From NCBI RefSeq assembly GCF_052216985.1, contig NZ_JBQOUY010000005.1, positions 53,073 through 117,072 on the forward strand: a DNA stretch of 64,000 nt, in the 5' to 3' direction. The translations under genes were made by a program, and so were the position numbers. This document shows positions 58,309-64,000 of the stretch, one piece after another. Origin of the DNA: Acidaminococcus fermentans_A. Its GTDB lineage: Bacteria; Bacillota; Negativicutes; Acidaminococcales; Acidaminococcaceae. How positions within the stretch are numbered: position 1 is the first letter of the stretch; the number at the start of each line of letters is the position of its first letter. The notes below the pieces were generated by a model. The model was not told the DNA's origin and searched no databases. It saw nothing but the letters and a program-made list of their open reading frames with translations.

Positions 58309-59190
58309 TTATTTTACGAAGCTGGCGACTTCAGCAGCGAAGTCTTCCTGTTTCTTTTCAATGCCTTCGCCCAGCTGGAAGCGGACAAATCTCTTTGCTT
58401 TGGCATTGTGTTCCTTCAGCAGGGTGCTGATGGATTTATCCGGATCTTTGATGAATTCCTGATCCACCAGGCAGATTTCCTTATAGAATTTCTGGATACG
58501 GCCCTGCACCATCTTTTCGATGATCTTTTCAGGTTTGCCTTCATTCTTAGCCTGTTCAGCCAGGACTTCTTTTTCATGATCCAGTTCGCTGGCAGGGACC
58601 TGGGTCCGGTCCAGATAAGACGGGTTGGCAGCTGCGATGTGCATAGCCACATCCTTAGCCACTTCCGCATCTCCGCCTTCCAGTTCTACCAGGACGCCGA
58701 TCTTGCCGGCCCCATGGATGTAGTGTCCCAGGGTATCATTGCCATATTCATACACAGCAAACCGCCGGATATCGATCTTTTCACCGATCTTAGCGATGGC
58801 TTCCGTGATCACTTCGCTGACTTTCTTGTCCGTGCCTTCGAAGGTCTGTTCATTCAGAGCAGCCACATCAGCCGGTTTATGAGCCGCGATATGTTTAGCG
58901 ACGCTCAGTACCAGGCCTTTGTATTCATCGGTATTGGCCACAAAGTCGGTTTCGCAGTTGACTTCCACCAGGACAGCCACCTTGCTGGCTTCGTCCACAT
59001 AAGCTTCTACCAGGCCTTCAGCAGCCACACGGCTGGCCTTCTTAGCAGCCTTGGACAGGCCTTTCTCTCTCAGGTAGTCGATTGCCTGGTCCATATCGCC
59101 GTTGGTGGCGGTCAGGGCTTTTTTGCAGTCCATCATGCCGGCGCCAGTACGTTCACGCAGTTCTTTTACCATGCTAGCAGTAATTGCCAT
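58309..59190 (-). CDS. tsf: Elongation factor Ts
   Basis: 293 residues. N-terminal TASMVKELRERTGAGMMDCKKAL (UBA and TDFV-equivalent region), VEVNCETDFVANTDEY, and the coiled-coil/dimerisation part. It regenerates EF-Tu-GTP. It starts 42 bases after rpsB, which is the universal arrangement. Confidence 0.96.
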   Translation of the reverse strand: MAITASMVKELRERTGAGMMDCKKALTATNGDMDQAIDYLREKGLSKAAKKASRVAAEGLVEAYVDEASKVAVLVEVNCETDFVANTDEYKGLVLSVAKHIAAHKPADVAALNEQTFEGTDKKVSEVITEAIAKIGEKIDIRRFAVYEYGNDTLGHYIHGAGKIGVLVELEGGDAEVAKDVAMHIAAANPSYLDRTQVPASELDHEKEVLAEQAKNEGKPEKIIEKMVQGRIQKFYKEICLVDQEFIKDPDKSISTLLKEHNAKAKRFVRFQLGEGIEKKQEDFAAEVASFVK

Positions 59191-59232
59191 CAGTATTCCT
59201 CCTGTAACTTTATGGAATTGGGAAAGGACGGC

Positions 59233-59982
59233 TTATTCAGCGTCCTTAGCTTCTTCTTCAGCAGCAGCTTCCTCAGCAGCAACGGCTTCTTCATCCACAG
59301 CGCTGGCTTTGCCTTCCAGGACAGCATCAGCCATCTTGCTGGTCAAGAGGCGGACGGCACGGATGGCGTCATCGTTGGCAGGCATCAGGTAATCCACTTC
59401 ATCAGGATCGCAGTTGGTATCCACGGTAGCCACGATGGGGATGTGCAGTTTCCGAGCTTCCATGATGGCGTTGTGTTCCTTCCGAGGATCGATGACGAAC
59501 AGAGCGCTGGGCAGTTTCTTCATATCTTTGATGCCACCCAGGTATTTTTCCAGTTTGGCCATTTCATGGCGCAGGACGATGACTTCCTTCTTAGGCAGTA
59601 CATCGAAAGTGCCTTCTTCTTCCATTTTTTCCAGTTCGTGAAGTCTCTTGATCCGGGTCTGGATGGTCTTGAAGTTGGTCAGCATACCGCCCAGCCATCT
59701 TTCGTTCACATAGAACATGCCGCAGCGTTCAGCTTCTTCTTTGATGGCAGCCTGGGCCTGTTTCTTGGTGCCGACAAACAGCACGGTGCCGCCCTGAGCA
59801 GCCAGTTCACGCAGGAAGTTATAGCATTCTTCCACCTTTTTCACGGTCTTCTGCAGATCGATGATGTAGATGCCGTTCCGTTCGGTGAAGATGTAAGGAG
59901 CCATCTTAGGGTTCCAACGGCGGGTCTGATGACCGAAATGTACGCCAGCTTCCAAAAGTTGTTTCATAGAGACAATTGCCAT
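59233..59982 (-). CDS. rpsB: 30S ribosomal protein S2
   Basis: 249 residues: MKQLLEAGVHFGHQTRRWNPKMAPYIF, FVGTKKQAQAAIKEEAERCGMFYVNERWLGGMLTNF and VDTNCDPDEVDYLMPANDDAIR. An Ala/Glu-rich tail ends the protein (AVAAEEAAAEEEAKDAE). First gene of the rpsB-tsf transcript; strong AGGAGG ribosome site. Confidence 0.97.
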   Translation of the reverse strand: MAIVSMKQLLEAGVHFGHQTRRWNPKMAPYIFTERNGIYIIDLQKTVKKVEECYNFLRELAAQGGTVLFVGTKKQAQAAIKEEAERCGMFYVNERWLGGMLTNFKTIQTRIKRLHELEKMEEEGTFDVLPKKEVIVLRHEMAKLEKYLGGIKDMKKLPSALFVIDPRKEHNAIMEARKLHIPIVATVDTNCDPDEVDYLMPANDDAIRAVRLLTSKMADAVLEGKASAVDEEAVAAEEAAAEEEAKDAE

Positions 59983-60103
59983 TTTTGTTTCCTCCTGTTT
60001 TTTCCTCCGCAGATCATTTTTCGCTTAACCTCCCTTAAGGAGGACAGCCGCGTCCTGACTCTGCGTGTGTTTTTCGACAGCTGTGCTTTCACAGCTGAAT
60101 GAA

Positions 60104-60133
60104 ATTATATCATATTTGTTACAAAAGTTGCAA
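60104..60133 (-). promoter_or_regulatory. rpsB promoter
   Basis: Minus-strand TTGCAA (60128-60133) and TATAAT (60104-60109), 18-base spacer. The -35 box abuts the hairpin. Confidence 0.75.
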
Positions 60134-60170
60134 GGGGGTTGCTGCACCTTTCGTGCAGCAACCCCCTTCG
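60132..60170. terminator. GGGGGTTGCTGCAC hairpin
   Basis: GGGGGTTGCTGCAC / GTGCAGCAACCCCC with a five-base loop. It lies between the alanyl-editing gene (with its GTC element) and the rpsB promoter. Confidence 0.7.
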
Positions 60171-60322
60171 TCATAGGCCAGACGTCATACGTCATACGCT
60201 TTCGGAAATCAATTTTTTCAAATTGATTTTGAAATGGTGAACCCCAATAGGGAATTCAACGTTTTTCCCTGCGTTCAGTGCCAGCAAAGCTGGCTTCCAT
60301 CGACGTATGACGTATGACAGGC
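60169..60322. repeat. GTC-repeat element, GTCATACG variant
   Basis: Left array GTCATAGGCCAGACGTCATACG and TCATACG; right array CGACGTATGACGTATGACAG (60300-60319), the inverted counterpart. The core of about 100 bases is AT-rich with a TCAATTTTTTCAAATTGA hairpin. The same left end is at 4012-4030. Confidence 0.65.
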
Positions 60323-60358
60323 TGTTGCGGGCGCACCAGCCCCTTACCAGCTTACAGA

Positions 60359-61552
60359 CTATTTTTGGATTTCCTCCGCCAGTTCCCGGACTTTTTCCTC
60401 CCAGTCCGCCCCGGCGGTGCCGCCGCCCTGGGCGCTCTGGGGCCGTCCGCCGCCCCGGCCTGCGAACAGGGCATTGGCTTTGGCACAGCAGGCTTTGCAG
60501 TCCCCTTCCGCTCCTTCACTCAAAGCGAACTGGTACAGGATTTTATCGCCGTCTTTGGTGAAGACCGCTGCCAGTACTCCTGGCTGGGCGCTGGCCAGTT
60601 TCATGGCACTTTTCCCGTCTGCCGCTGATCCTTCCAGGGTCAGTACCAAGAGCCGGGTCCCATTTTTCAAGGTTGGAGCCTGAGCCAGCCGATCCGGCAG
60701 CTGGAATTGGATCAGTTCCTGGGTCTTTTCCCGTACCCGTCCCCGCAGCTCTGTGATTTCCTGATGGAGTTTTTCTGCAGCCGGCAGGACTTCTTCTGCT
60801 TTAACCGAAAGGAAATTGCTGGTATCTTCCAGGATCCGGTTCCGTTTGTGCATTTCCCGGAGGGCCCTGTTCCCGCAGAGGAATTCCACCCGGCTGCCGC
60901 CCTTATGCCGAACGTACCGGAGGATCTGGATGGACCCTACCATGCCCGTATAAGGAGGATGGGTGCCACAGCAGGTGCAGATATCTCCGTTGTGGATATC
61001 CACCAGGCGCACGGTGCCCCGGAGTCTTTCATTCTTTTTCCGCAGGGGGAATTTGCCCAGCTCTGTGGAATCCACGTAATGCAAAGTAATGGGTTCATTG
61101 GCCCAGATACATTCATTGGCCATCCATTCGGCCTTCTGGGCCGTTTCTTCATCGATTTCCCGGTCCAGGTCGATGAACACACTGTCTTCATTCATATGGA
61201 AGCCTACGTTATTGGCCCCGCAGGTTTTCCAAAAAGCGTAGGAAAGGATATGCTCTCCGCAGTGCTGCTGCATCCGGTCCAGCCGTACCGGCCAGTCCAG
61301 CTTCACGGCTACGGTCTTTCCCGGTTCCAAGGGAGTCCGGGTCCAGTGGCGCACCTCGGTCCCGTCTTCAGACGCATGATAGACCGGCACCGTATCCAGC
61401 CATCCCTGGTCGGACAATTGCCCGCCCCCTTCCGGAAAGATCACGGTCCGATCCAGGATCACTTCATAATGGTCCTCTTTCTTTTCACAGCTCTGGACTA
61501 CCGCCTGGCAGCTCCGGAGCAGAGAATCGTTTTCATAGAGTTTTTCTGTCAT
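60359..61552 (-). CDS. Alanyl-tRNA editing protein, AlaX-L type
   Basis: 397 residues. Editing-domain zinc site: QQHCGEHIL (HxxxH-like, about 94-102) and CTCCGTHPP (about 195), with IFPEGGGQLSDQG near the N-terminus. The C-terminal third is a DHHA1-type domain (LVLTLEGSAADGKSAMKLASA...CCAKANALFAGRGGGRPQSAQGGG) as in full alanyl-tRNA synthetase. No aminoacylation domain. It hydrolyses Ser- or Gly-tRNA(Ala) in trans. Overlaps the upstream radical SAM gene by 20 bases. Confidence 0.9.
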   Translation of the reverse strand: MTEKLYENDSLLRSCQAVVQSCEKKEDHYEVILDRTVIFPEGGGQLSDQGWLDTVPVYHASEDGTEVRHWTRTPLEPGKTVAVKLDWPVRLDRMQQHCGEHILSYAFWKTCGANNVGFHMNEDSVFIDLDREIDEETAQKAEWMANECIWANEPITLHYVDSTELGKFPLRKKNERLRGTVRLVDIHNGDICTCCGTHPPYTGMVGSIQILRYVRHKGGSRVEFLCGNRALREMHKRNRILEDTSNFLSVKAEEVLPAAEKLHQEITELRGRVREKTQELIQFQLPDRLAQAPTLKNGTRLLVLTLEGSAADGKSAMKLASAQPGVLAAVFTKDGDKILYQFALSEGAEGDCKACCAKANALFAGRGGGRPQSAQGGGTAGADWEEKVRELAEEIQK

Positions 61553-62531
61553 GGAATATCACCTCGAAGGTTTCTCCTGTCTGGAAAAAGACCCGGACCT
61601 TGCCCGTCTGTTCCCACAGGCGGACATTGCTCCGGTGCTGGCCCCGCACCAGGGAGGCCAGCCTGTCCGGACAGGTGATAACCATATTATAATTCCCACG
61701 GGGCTGCTCTGCAATCTTTTGGAGCACCTGCTGCCCGATGCCCCAGCTCTTTACCTTTTCTCCAAATGCCGGATGGAAAGGCCCTGCCAAGATATGTCCC
61801 GGTGCACACAGTTCCCGGTCTGGCTGGAGGCCCATGCGGATCACCCGGATTCCAGCTCCCGTAAAAGCCTGGTACAGCGGCCAGCAGGCAGTCACCGCCT
61901 CTTCCACCGTCAGGGCCCGGTATCTCCCCTGGTGCCACAGCTCTGCCAAAGGCGTCCCCGCAATGACCAGGACCGGATAGATCCGCACCAGATCAGGATG
62001 GATGGCCACCACCTGCCGGCAGGTCCCGTCCAGGCTTTCCGTGCCCTGTCCCGGCAGTCCCACCATCAGCTGGAGCCCCAGCTGGAAGCCAGCTTCTTTG
62101 ATCAATTGAGATGCCTTATGGATCTGGGCTGCAGTATGGCCCCTCTCAGCCATCTCCAGGACCCGGTCATCCAGGGACTGGGCTCCCAGTTCGATGGTCT
62201 CTACCCCATGGGCCCTGAGCAGTGCCAGGATTTCAGGGGTAATGGCATCCGGCCGGGTGGACAGCCGCAGCGATCCGAACAATCCCCTAGCCCGCCAGCC
62301 TTCTGCCAGATCCAAGAGTTTTTTCTGCCGGTCCAGAGGCAGAGCGGTGAAGGATCCGCCATAAAAGGCCAATTCATTAGTGGGATCTGGACGGACCCAG
62401 TTCAAGAGAGCTTCCATCTGCCGACTGGCTCCTTCCAGGCTGCTGTCCTTTTCTCCGCTGATGGTCCTCTGGTTACAGAAGATACACTGGTGCGGGCACC
62501 CGGCATGGGGGATAAATACAGGAAGAATCAT
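61533..62531 (-). CDS. Elp3-like radical SAM protein
   Basis: 332 residues. 4Fe-4S/AdoMet motif GCPHQCIFCNQ (CxxxCxxC, about residues 12-20), FYGGSFTALP and LRLSTRPDAITPEIL, VETIELGAQSLDDRVLEMAERGHT, resembling the radical SAM half of Elp3 without the acetyltransferase domain. Proteins of this type are common in Bacillota; their substrate is not established, with tRNA modification one possibility. Coupled to the alanyl-editing gene by overlap. Confidence 0.8.
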   Translation of the reverse strand: MILPVFIPHAGCPHQCIFCNQRTISGEKDSSLEGASRQMEALLNWVRPDPTNELAFYGGSFTALPLDRQKKLLDLAEGWRARGLFGSLRLSTRPDAITPEILALLRAHGVETIELGAQSLDDRVLEMAERGHTAAQIHKASQLIKEAGFQLGLQLMVGLPGQGTESLDGTCRQVVAIHPDLVRIYPVLVIAGTPLAELWHQGRYRALTVEEAVTACWPLYQAFTGAGIRVIRMGLQPDRELCAPGHILAGPFHPAFGEKVKSWGIGQQVLQKIAEQPRGNYNMVITCPDRLASLVRGQHRSNVRLWEQTGKVRVFFQTGETFEVIFHDRKTL

Positions 62532-62578
62532 CAGGATGGGCTCCTTTCACAAAGGTTCTGCTGCTAGATACTTTTCGT

Positions 62579-62608
62579 ATTATACCCTTTCTGTACCAAA
62601 TGATTCAA
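62579..62608 (-). promoter_or_regulatory. Promoter of the radical SAM gene
   Basis: Minus-strand TTGAAT (62603-62608) and TATAAT (62579-62584), 18-base spacer. Confidence 0.65.
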
Positions 62609-62645
62609 CTCTCAAGGGCACACCATCGGAAATTCTAATATTCCA

Positions 62646-62674
62646 TTGACAAAAGCATTGCAGATGATTAATAT
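62646..62674 (+). promoter_or_regulatory. ilvE promoter
   Basis: TTGACA (62646-62651) and TAATAT (62669-62674), 17-base spacer. The leader is only about 50 bases, too short for a T-box. Confidence 0.75.
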
Positions 62675-62734
62675 TATTAAGTATACAAAATTCATTTTGT
62701 AACATGAGCTTGAAAAAAGAAACGAGGGGTTTGT

Positions 62735-63760
62735 ATGTCAAGTGTAAACATCGACTGGTCCAAACTGGGTTTTGCTTATCAGCCCATTGCCCAACGGTAT
62801 GTAGCCAATTTCAAAGACGGAAAATGGGGTAAAGGCGGCCTCACCGACGATGCCAACGTCGTCCTCAATGAATGTGCCGGCATCCTGCAATACTGCCAGG
62901 AAGTCTTCGAAGGCCTGAAAGCCTACAAGACCAAAGATGGCCGTACGGTCACCTTCCGTCCTGACCAGAACGCAAAACGGATGATCGATTCCGCCAAACG
63001 TCTGGAAATGCCTCCTGTATCCGAAGAAATGTTTCTGGAAGCCGTAGACGAAGTCGTCCGTGCCAACAAAGATTACATTCCTCCTTTTGAAAGCGGCGGT
63101 GCCCTGTACCTGCGCCCGTATCTGTTCGCTACTGGCCCGGTCATCGGCGTAAAGCCTTCTGACGAATACCAGTTCCGCCTGTTCGGGACCCCTGTTGGAT
63201 CCTATTTCAAGAACGGCGTAAAACCCATCACCATCTGCGTATCTGATTTCGACCGTGCAGCCCCCCATGGCACCGGCCACATCAAAGCCGGCCTGAACTA
63301 TGCCATGAGCCTCCATGCCTACATCACCGCCCATAACAATGGGTTCGATGAAAACATGTACCTGGATCCTGGCACCCGTACTTATGTGGAAGAAACCGGC
63401 GGCGCCAACTTCCTGTTCGTCAAGAAAGACGGTACCCTGGTCACTCCGAAATCCGACTCCATCCTGCCCTCCATCACCCGCCGTTCCCTGATTTCCATCG
63501 CAACGGATATGCTGGGCATGAAAGTGGAACATCGGCCGGTGAAATTCTCCGAAGTCAGCGAATTTGCTGAAGCCGGCCTGTGCGGCACTGCTGCCGTCAT
63601 CTGCCCGGTTGGCAAGATCGTAGACCACGGCAAAGAAATCTGCATCCCCAGCGGGATGGACGAAATGGGCCCTGTGCTGACCAAACTGTACAAGACCCTG
63701 AGAGGCATCCAGATGGGCGAAATCGAAGGCCCGGAAGGTTGGATCCACGAAGTGAAATAA
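62735..63760 (+). CDS. ilvE: Branched-chain amino acid aminotransferase
   Basis: 341 residues, with GAGGGG 6 bases before the ATG. Fold-type IV PLP enzyme: YCQEVFEGLKAYKTKDG, LYLRPYLFATGP, GTGHIKAGLNYAMSL with the PLP lysine (about 190), and YVEETGGANFLFVKKDG. It moves the amino group between Leu/Ile/Val and 2-oxoglutarate. Single gene with its own promoter and terminator, divergent from the radical SAM gene. Confidence 0.95.
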   Translation: MSSVNIDWSKLGFAYQPIAQRYVANFKDGKWGKGGLTDDANVVLNECAGILQYCQEVFEGLKAYKTKDGRTVTFRPDQNAKRMIDSAKRLEMPPVSEEMFLEAVDEVVRANKDYIPPFESGGALYLRPYLFATGPVIGVKPSDEYQFRLFGTPVGSYFKNGVKPITICVSDFDRAAPHGTGHIKAGLNYAMSLHAYITAHNNGFDENMYLDPGTRTYVEETGGANFLFVKKDGTLVTPKSDSILPSITRRSLISIATDMLGMKVEHRPVKFSEVSEFAEAGLCGTAAVICPVGKIVDHGKEICIPSGMDEMGPVLTKLYKTLRGIQMGEIEGPEGWIHEVK

Positions 63761-63765
63761 AACAC

Positions 63766-63801
63766 ATAAAAAAACTGCTGCCAAGCGCAGCAGTTTTTTT
63801 A
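63766..63801 (+). terminator. ilvE terminator
   Basis: AAAAAACTGCTG / CAGCAGTTTTTT with a seven-base loop. The insertion sequence starts within three bases of its T run. Confidence 0.85.
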
Positions 63802-63802
63802 T

Positions 63803-64000
63803 GGTTCTTTGTCAAATGTTGGGGTAAGCTCCAATTCATCTACCACACACGGACGTGAGCGATTTTTGCTCATGTCTGTTTTTATTTTAATTTCACCATC
63901 GAAAGCAGTAAAATCCGAGAACGGAATCGTTCAAAGTTGCGAAAACCAAATGCTACTCTCTTTAACACCTTAATCTTATTGTTCATTCCTTCCGTAAAAC
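63803..64000 (-). mobile_element. ISL3-family insertion sequence, right part only
   Basis: Begins with GGTTCTTTGTCAAATGTTGG at 63803, which resembles the terminal inverted repeats of ISL3-family elements (GGnTCTTTGTCAAAT). The C-terminus of the transposase follows on the minus strand. The other end lies outside the window. Insertion occurred immediately after the ilvE terminator. Confidence 0.75.
63882..64000 (-). CDS. ISL3-family transposase, C-terminal 38 residues
   Basis: Translated on the minus strand from the window edge: FTEGMNNKIKVLKRVAFG then FRNFERFRSRILLLSMVKLK and a stop. The EG.NN.IK..KR..FG.RN..RFR.RI pattern, including the last catalytic Glu in TEG, is the hallmark of ISL3-type DDE transposases. 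5' part missing from the window. Confidence 0.8.
   Translation of the reverse strand, partial: FTEGMNNKIKVLKRVAFGFRNFERFRSRILLLSMVKLK

Larger units (their letters stand above)
59983..60358. other. rpsB leader, promoter and GTC element
   Basis: No gene. On the minus strand the rpsB leader is about 115 bases and contains CAGCTGTG / CACAGCTG (60080-60099) and GTCCTCCTTAAGGGAGG hairpins, possibly an S2-binding leader. The promoter, hairpin and GTC element are listed separately. Confidence 0.5.

Noticed and set aside
62675..62734. T-box or amino-acid riboswitch ahead of ilvE
   Set aside because: The leader is only about 50-60 bases and contains no T-box sequence or terminator.
1..64000. tRNA or rRNA genes
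   Set aside because: I looked through the intergenic regions for cloverleaf or rRNA sequence and saw none; all larger gaps are explained by promoters, hairpins and repeats.

Overview
The window looks like a chromosomal segment of a moderately high-GC, low-GC-lineage-derived anaerobe of the Negativicutes, most like Acidaminococcaceae (Acidaminococcus-type). The reasons are Bacillota-style gene orders (yabR-tilS-hpt-ftsH; rpsB-tsf-pyrH-frr-uppS-cdsA-dxr-rseP-ispG-proS; tsaE-tsaB-rimI-tsaD; birA-bioY; coaX-dusB), a PolC-type replicase, strong Shine-Dalgarno sites, and amino-acid fermentation genes (tryptophanase, acyl-CoA dehydrogenase, phosphotransacetylase, ATP-type PEP carboxykinase). Genus assignment is an inference from content and was not tested by a search.

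Layout. Positions 1-4000 are accessory: the 5' two thirds of an MmeI-like restriction-modification gene that breaks off at its methyltransferase motif I, then a decayed prophage (sigma-like regulator, replication-protein remnant, XRE repressor, truncated amidase, intact yvrJ-like gene). 4.1-10.8 kb holds a heterodimeric ABC exporter, comF and recD2. 10.9-15.5 kb holds a degenerate AdoMet-decarboxylase homologue, two HAD phosphatases, a secreted pentapeptide-repeat protein, a secreted unknown and pta. 15.8-20.2 kb is a tryptophan module: tryptophanase, an NSS symporter interrupted by one in-frame stop, and a divergent YheO-type regulator. 20.2-29.2 kb carries the t6A operon, pckA, an acyl-CoA dehydrogenase, a thioesterase, a 3D-domain cell-wall protein and a long glutamine synthetase. 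29.6-33.9 kb is a probable dipeptide (muropeptide) salvage cluster: DUF3870, DUF819 permease, dipeptide epimerase and PepV. 34-42 kb holds dusB-coaX, bioY-birA, ftsH-hpt-tilS-yabR. 42.3-49.5 kb holds copA, polC and mgtC. 49.7-60 kb is the large housekeeping run from proS back to rpsB. 60.3-63.8 kb holds an alanyl-tRNA editing protein, an Elp3-like radical SAM protein and ilvE. An ISL3-family insertion sequence starts at 63803 and runs off the window.

The most unusual signal is not a gene. Many intergenic regions carry a modular element: a strong terminator-like hairpin whose stem often reads GGGGCTGTTGC/GCAACAGCCCC, next to short arrays of a GTCnCGrG-like octamer. In the fullest copies an array and its inverted counterpart flank a core of roughly 80-130 bp that is partly conserved between copies. 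I do not recognise this family. Other points worth checking are a PolC with no proofreading exonuclease domain, an AdoMetDC-like protein lacking the pyruvoyl serine, CopA with two extra C-terminal metal-binding domains, and a terminator-containing leader ahead of pepV.
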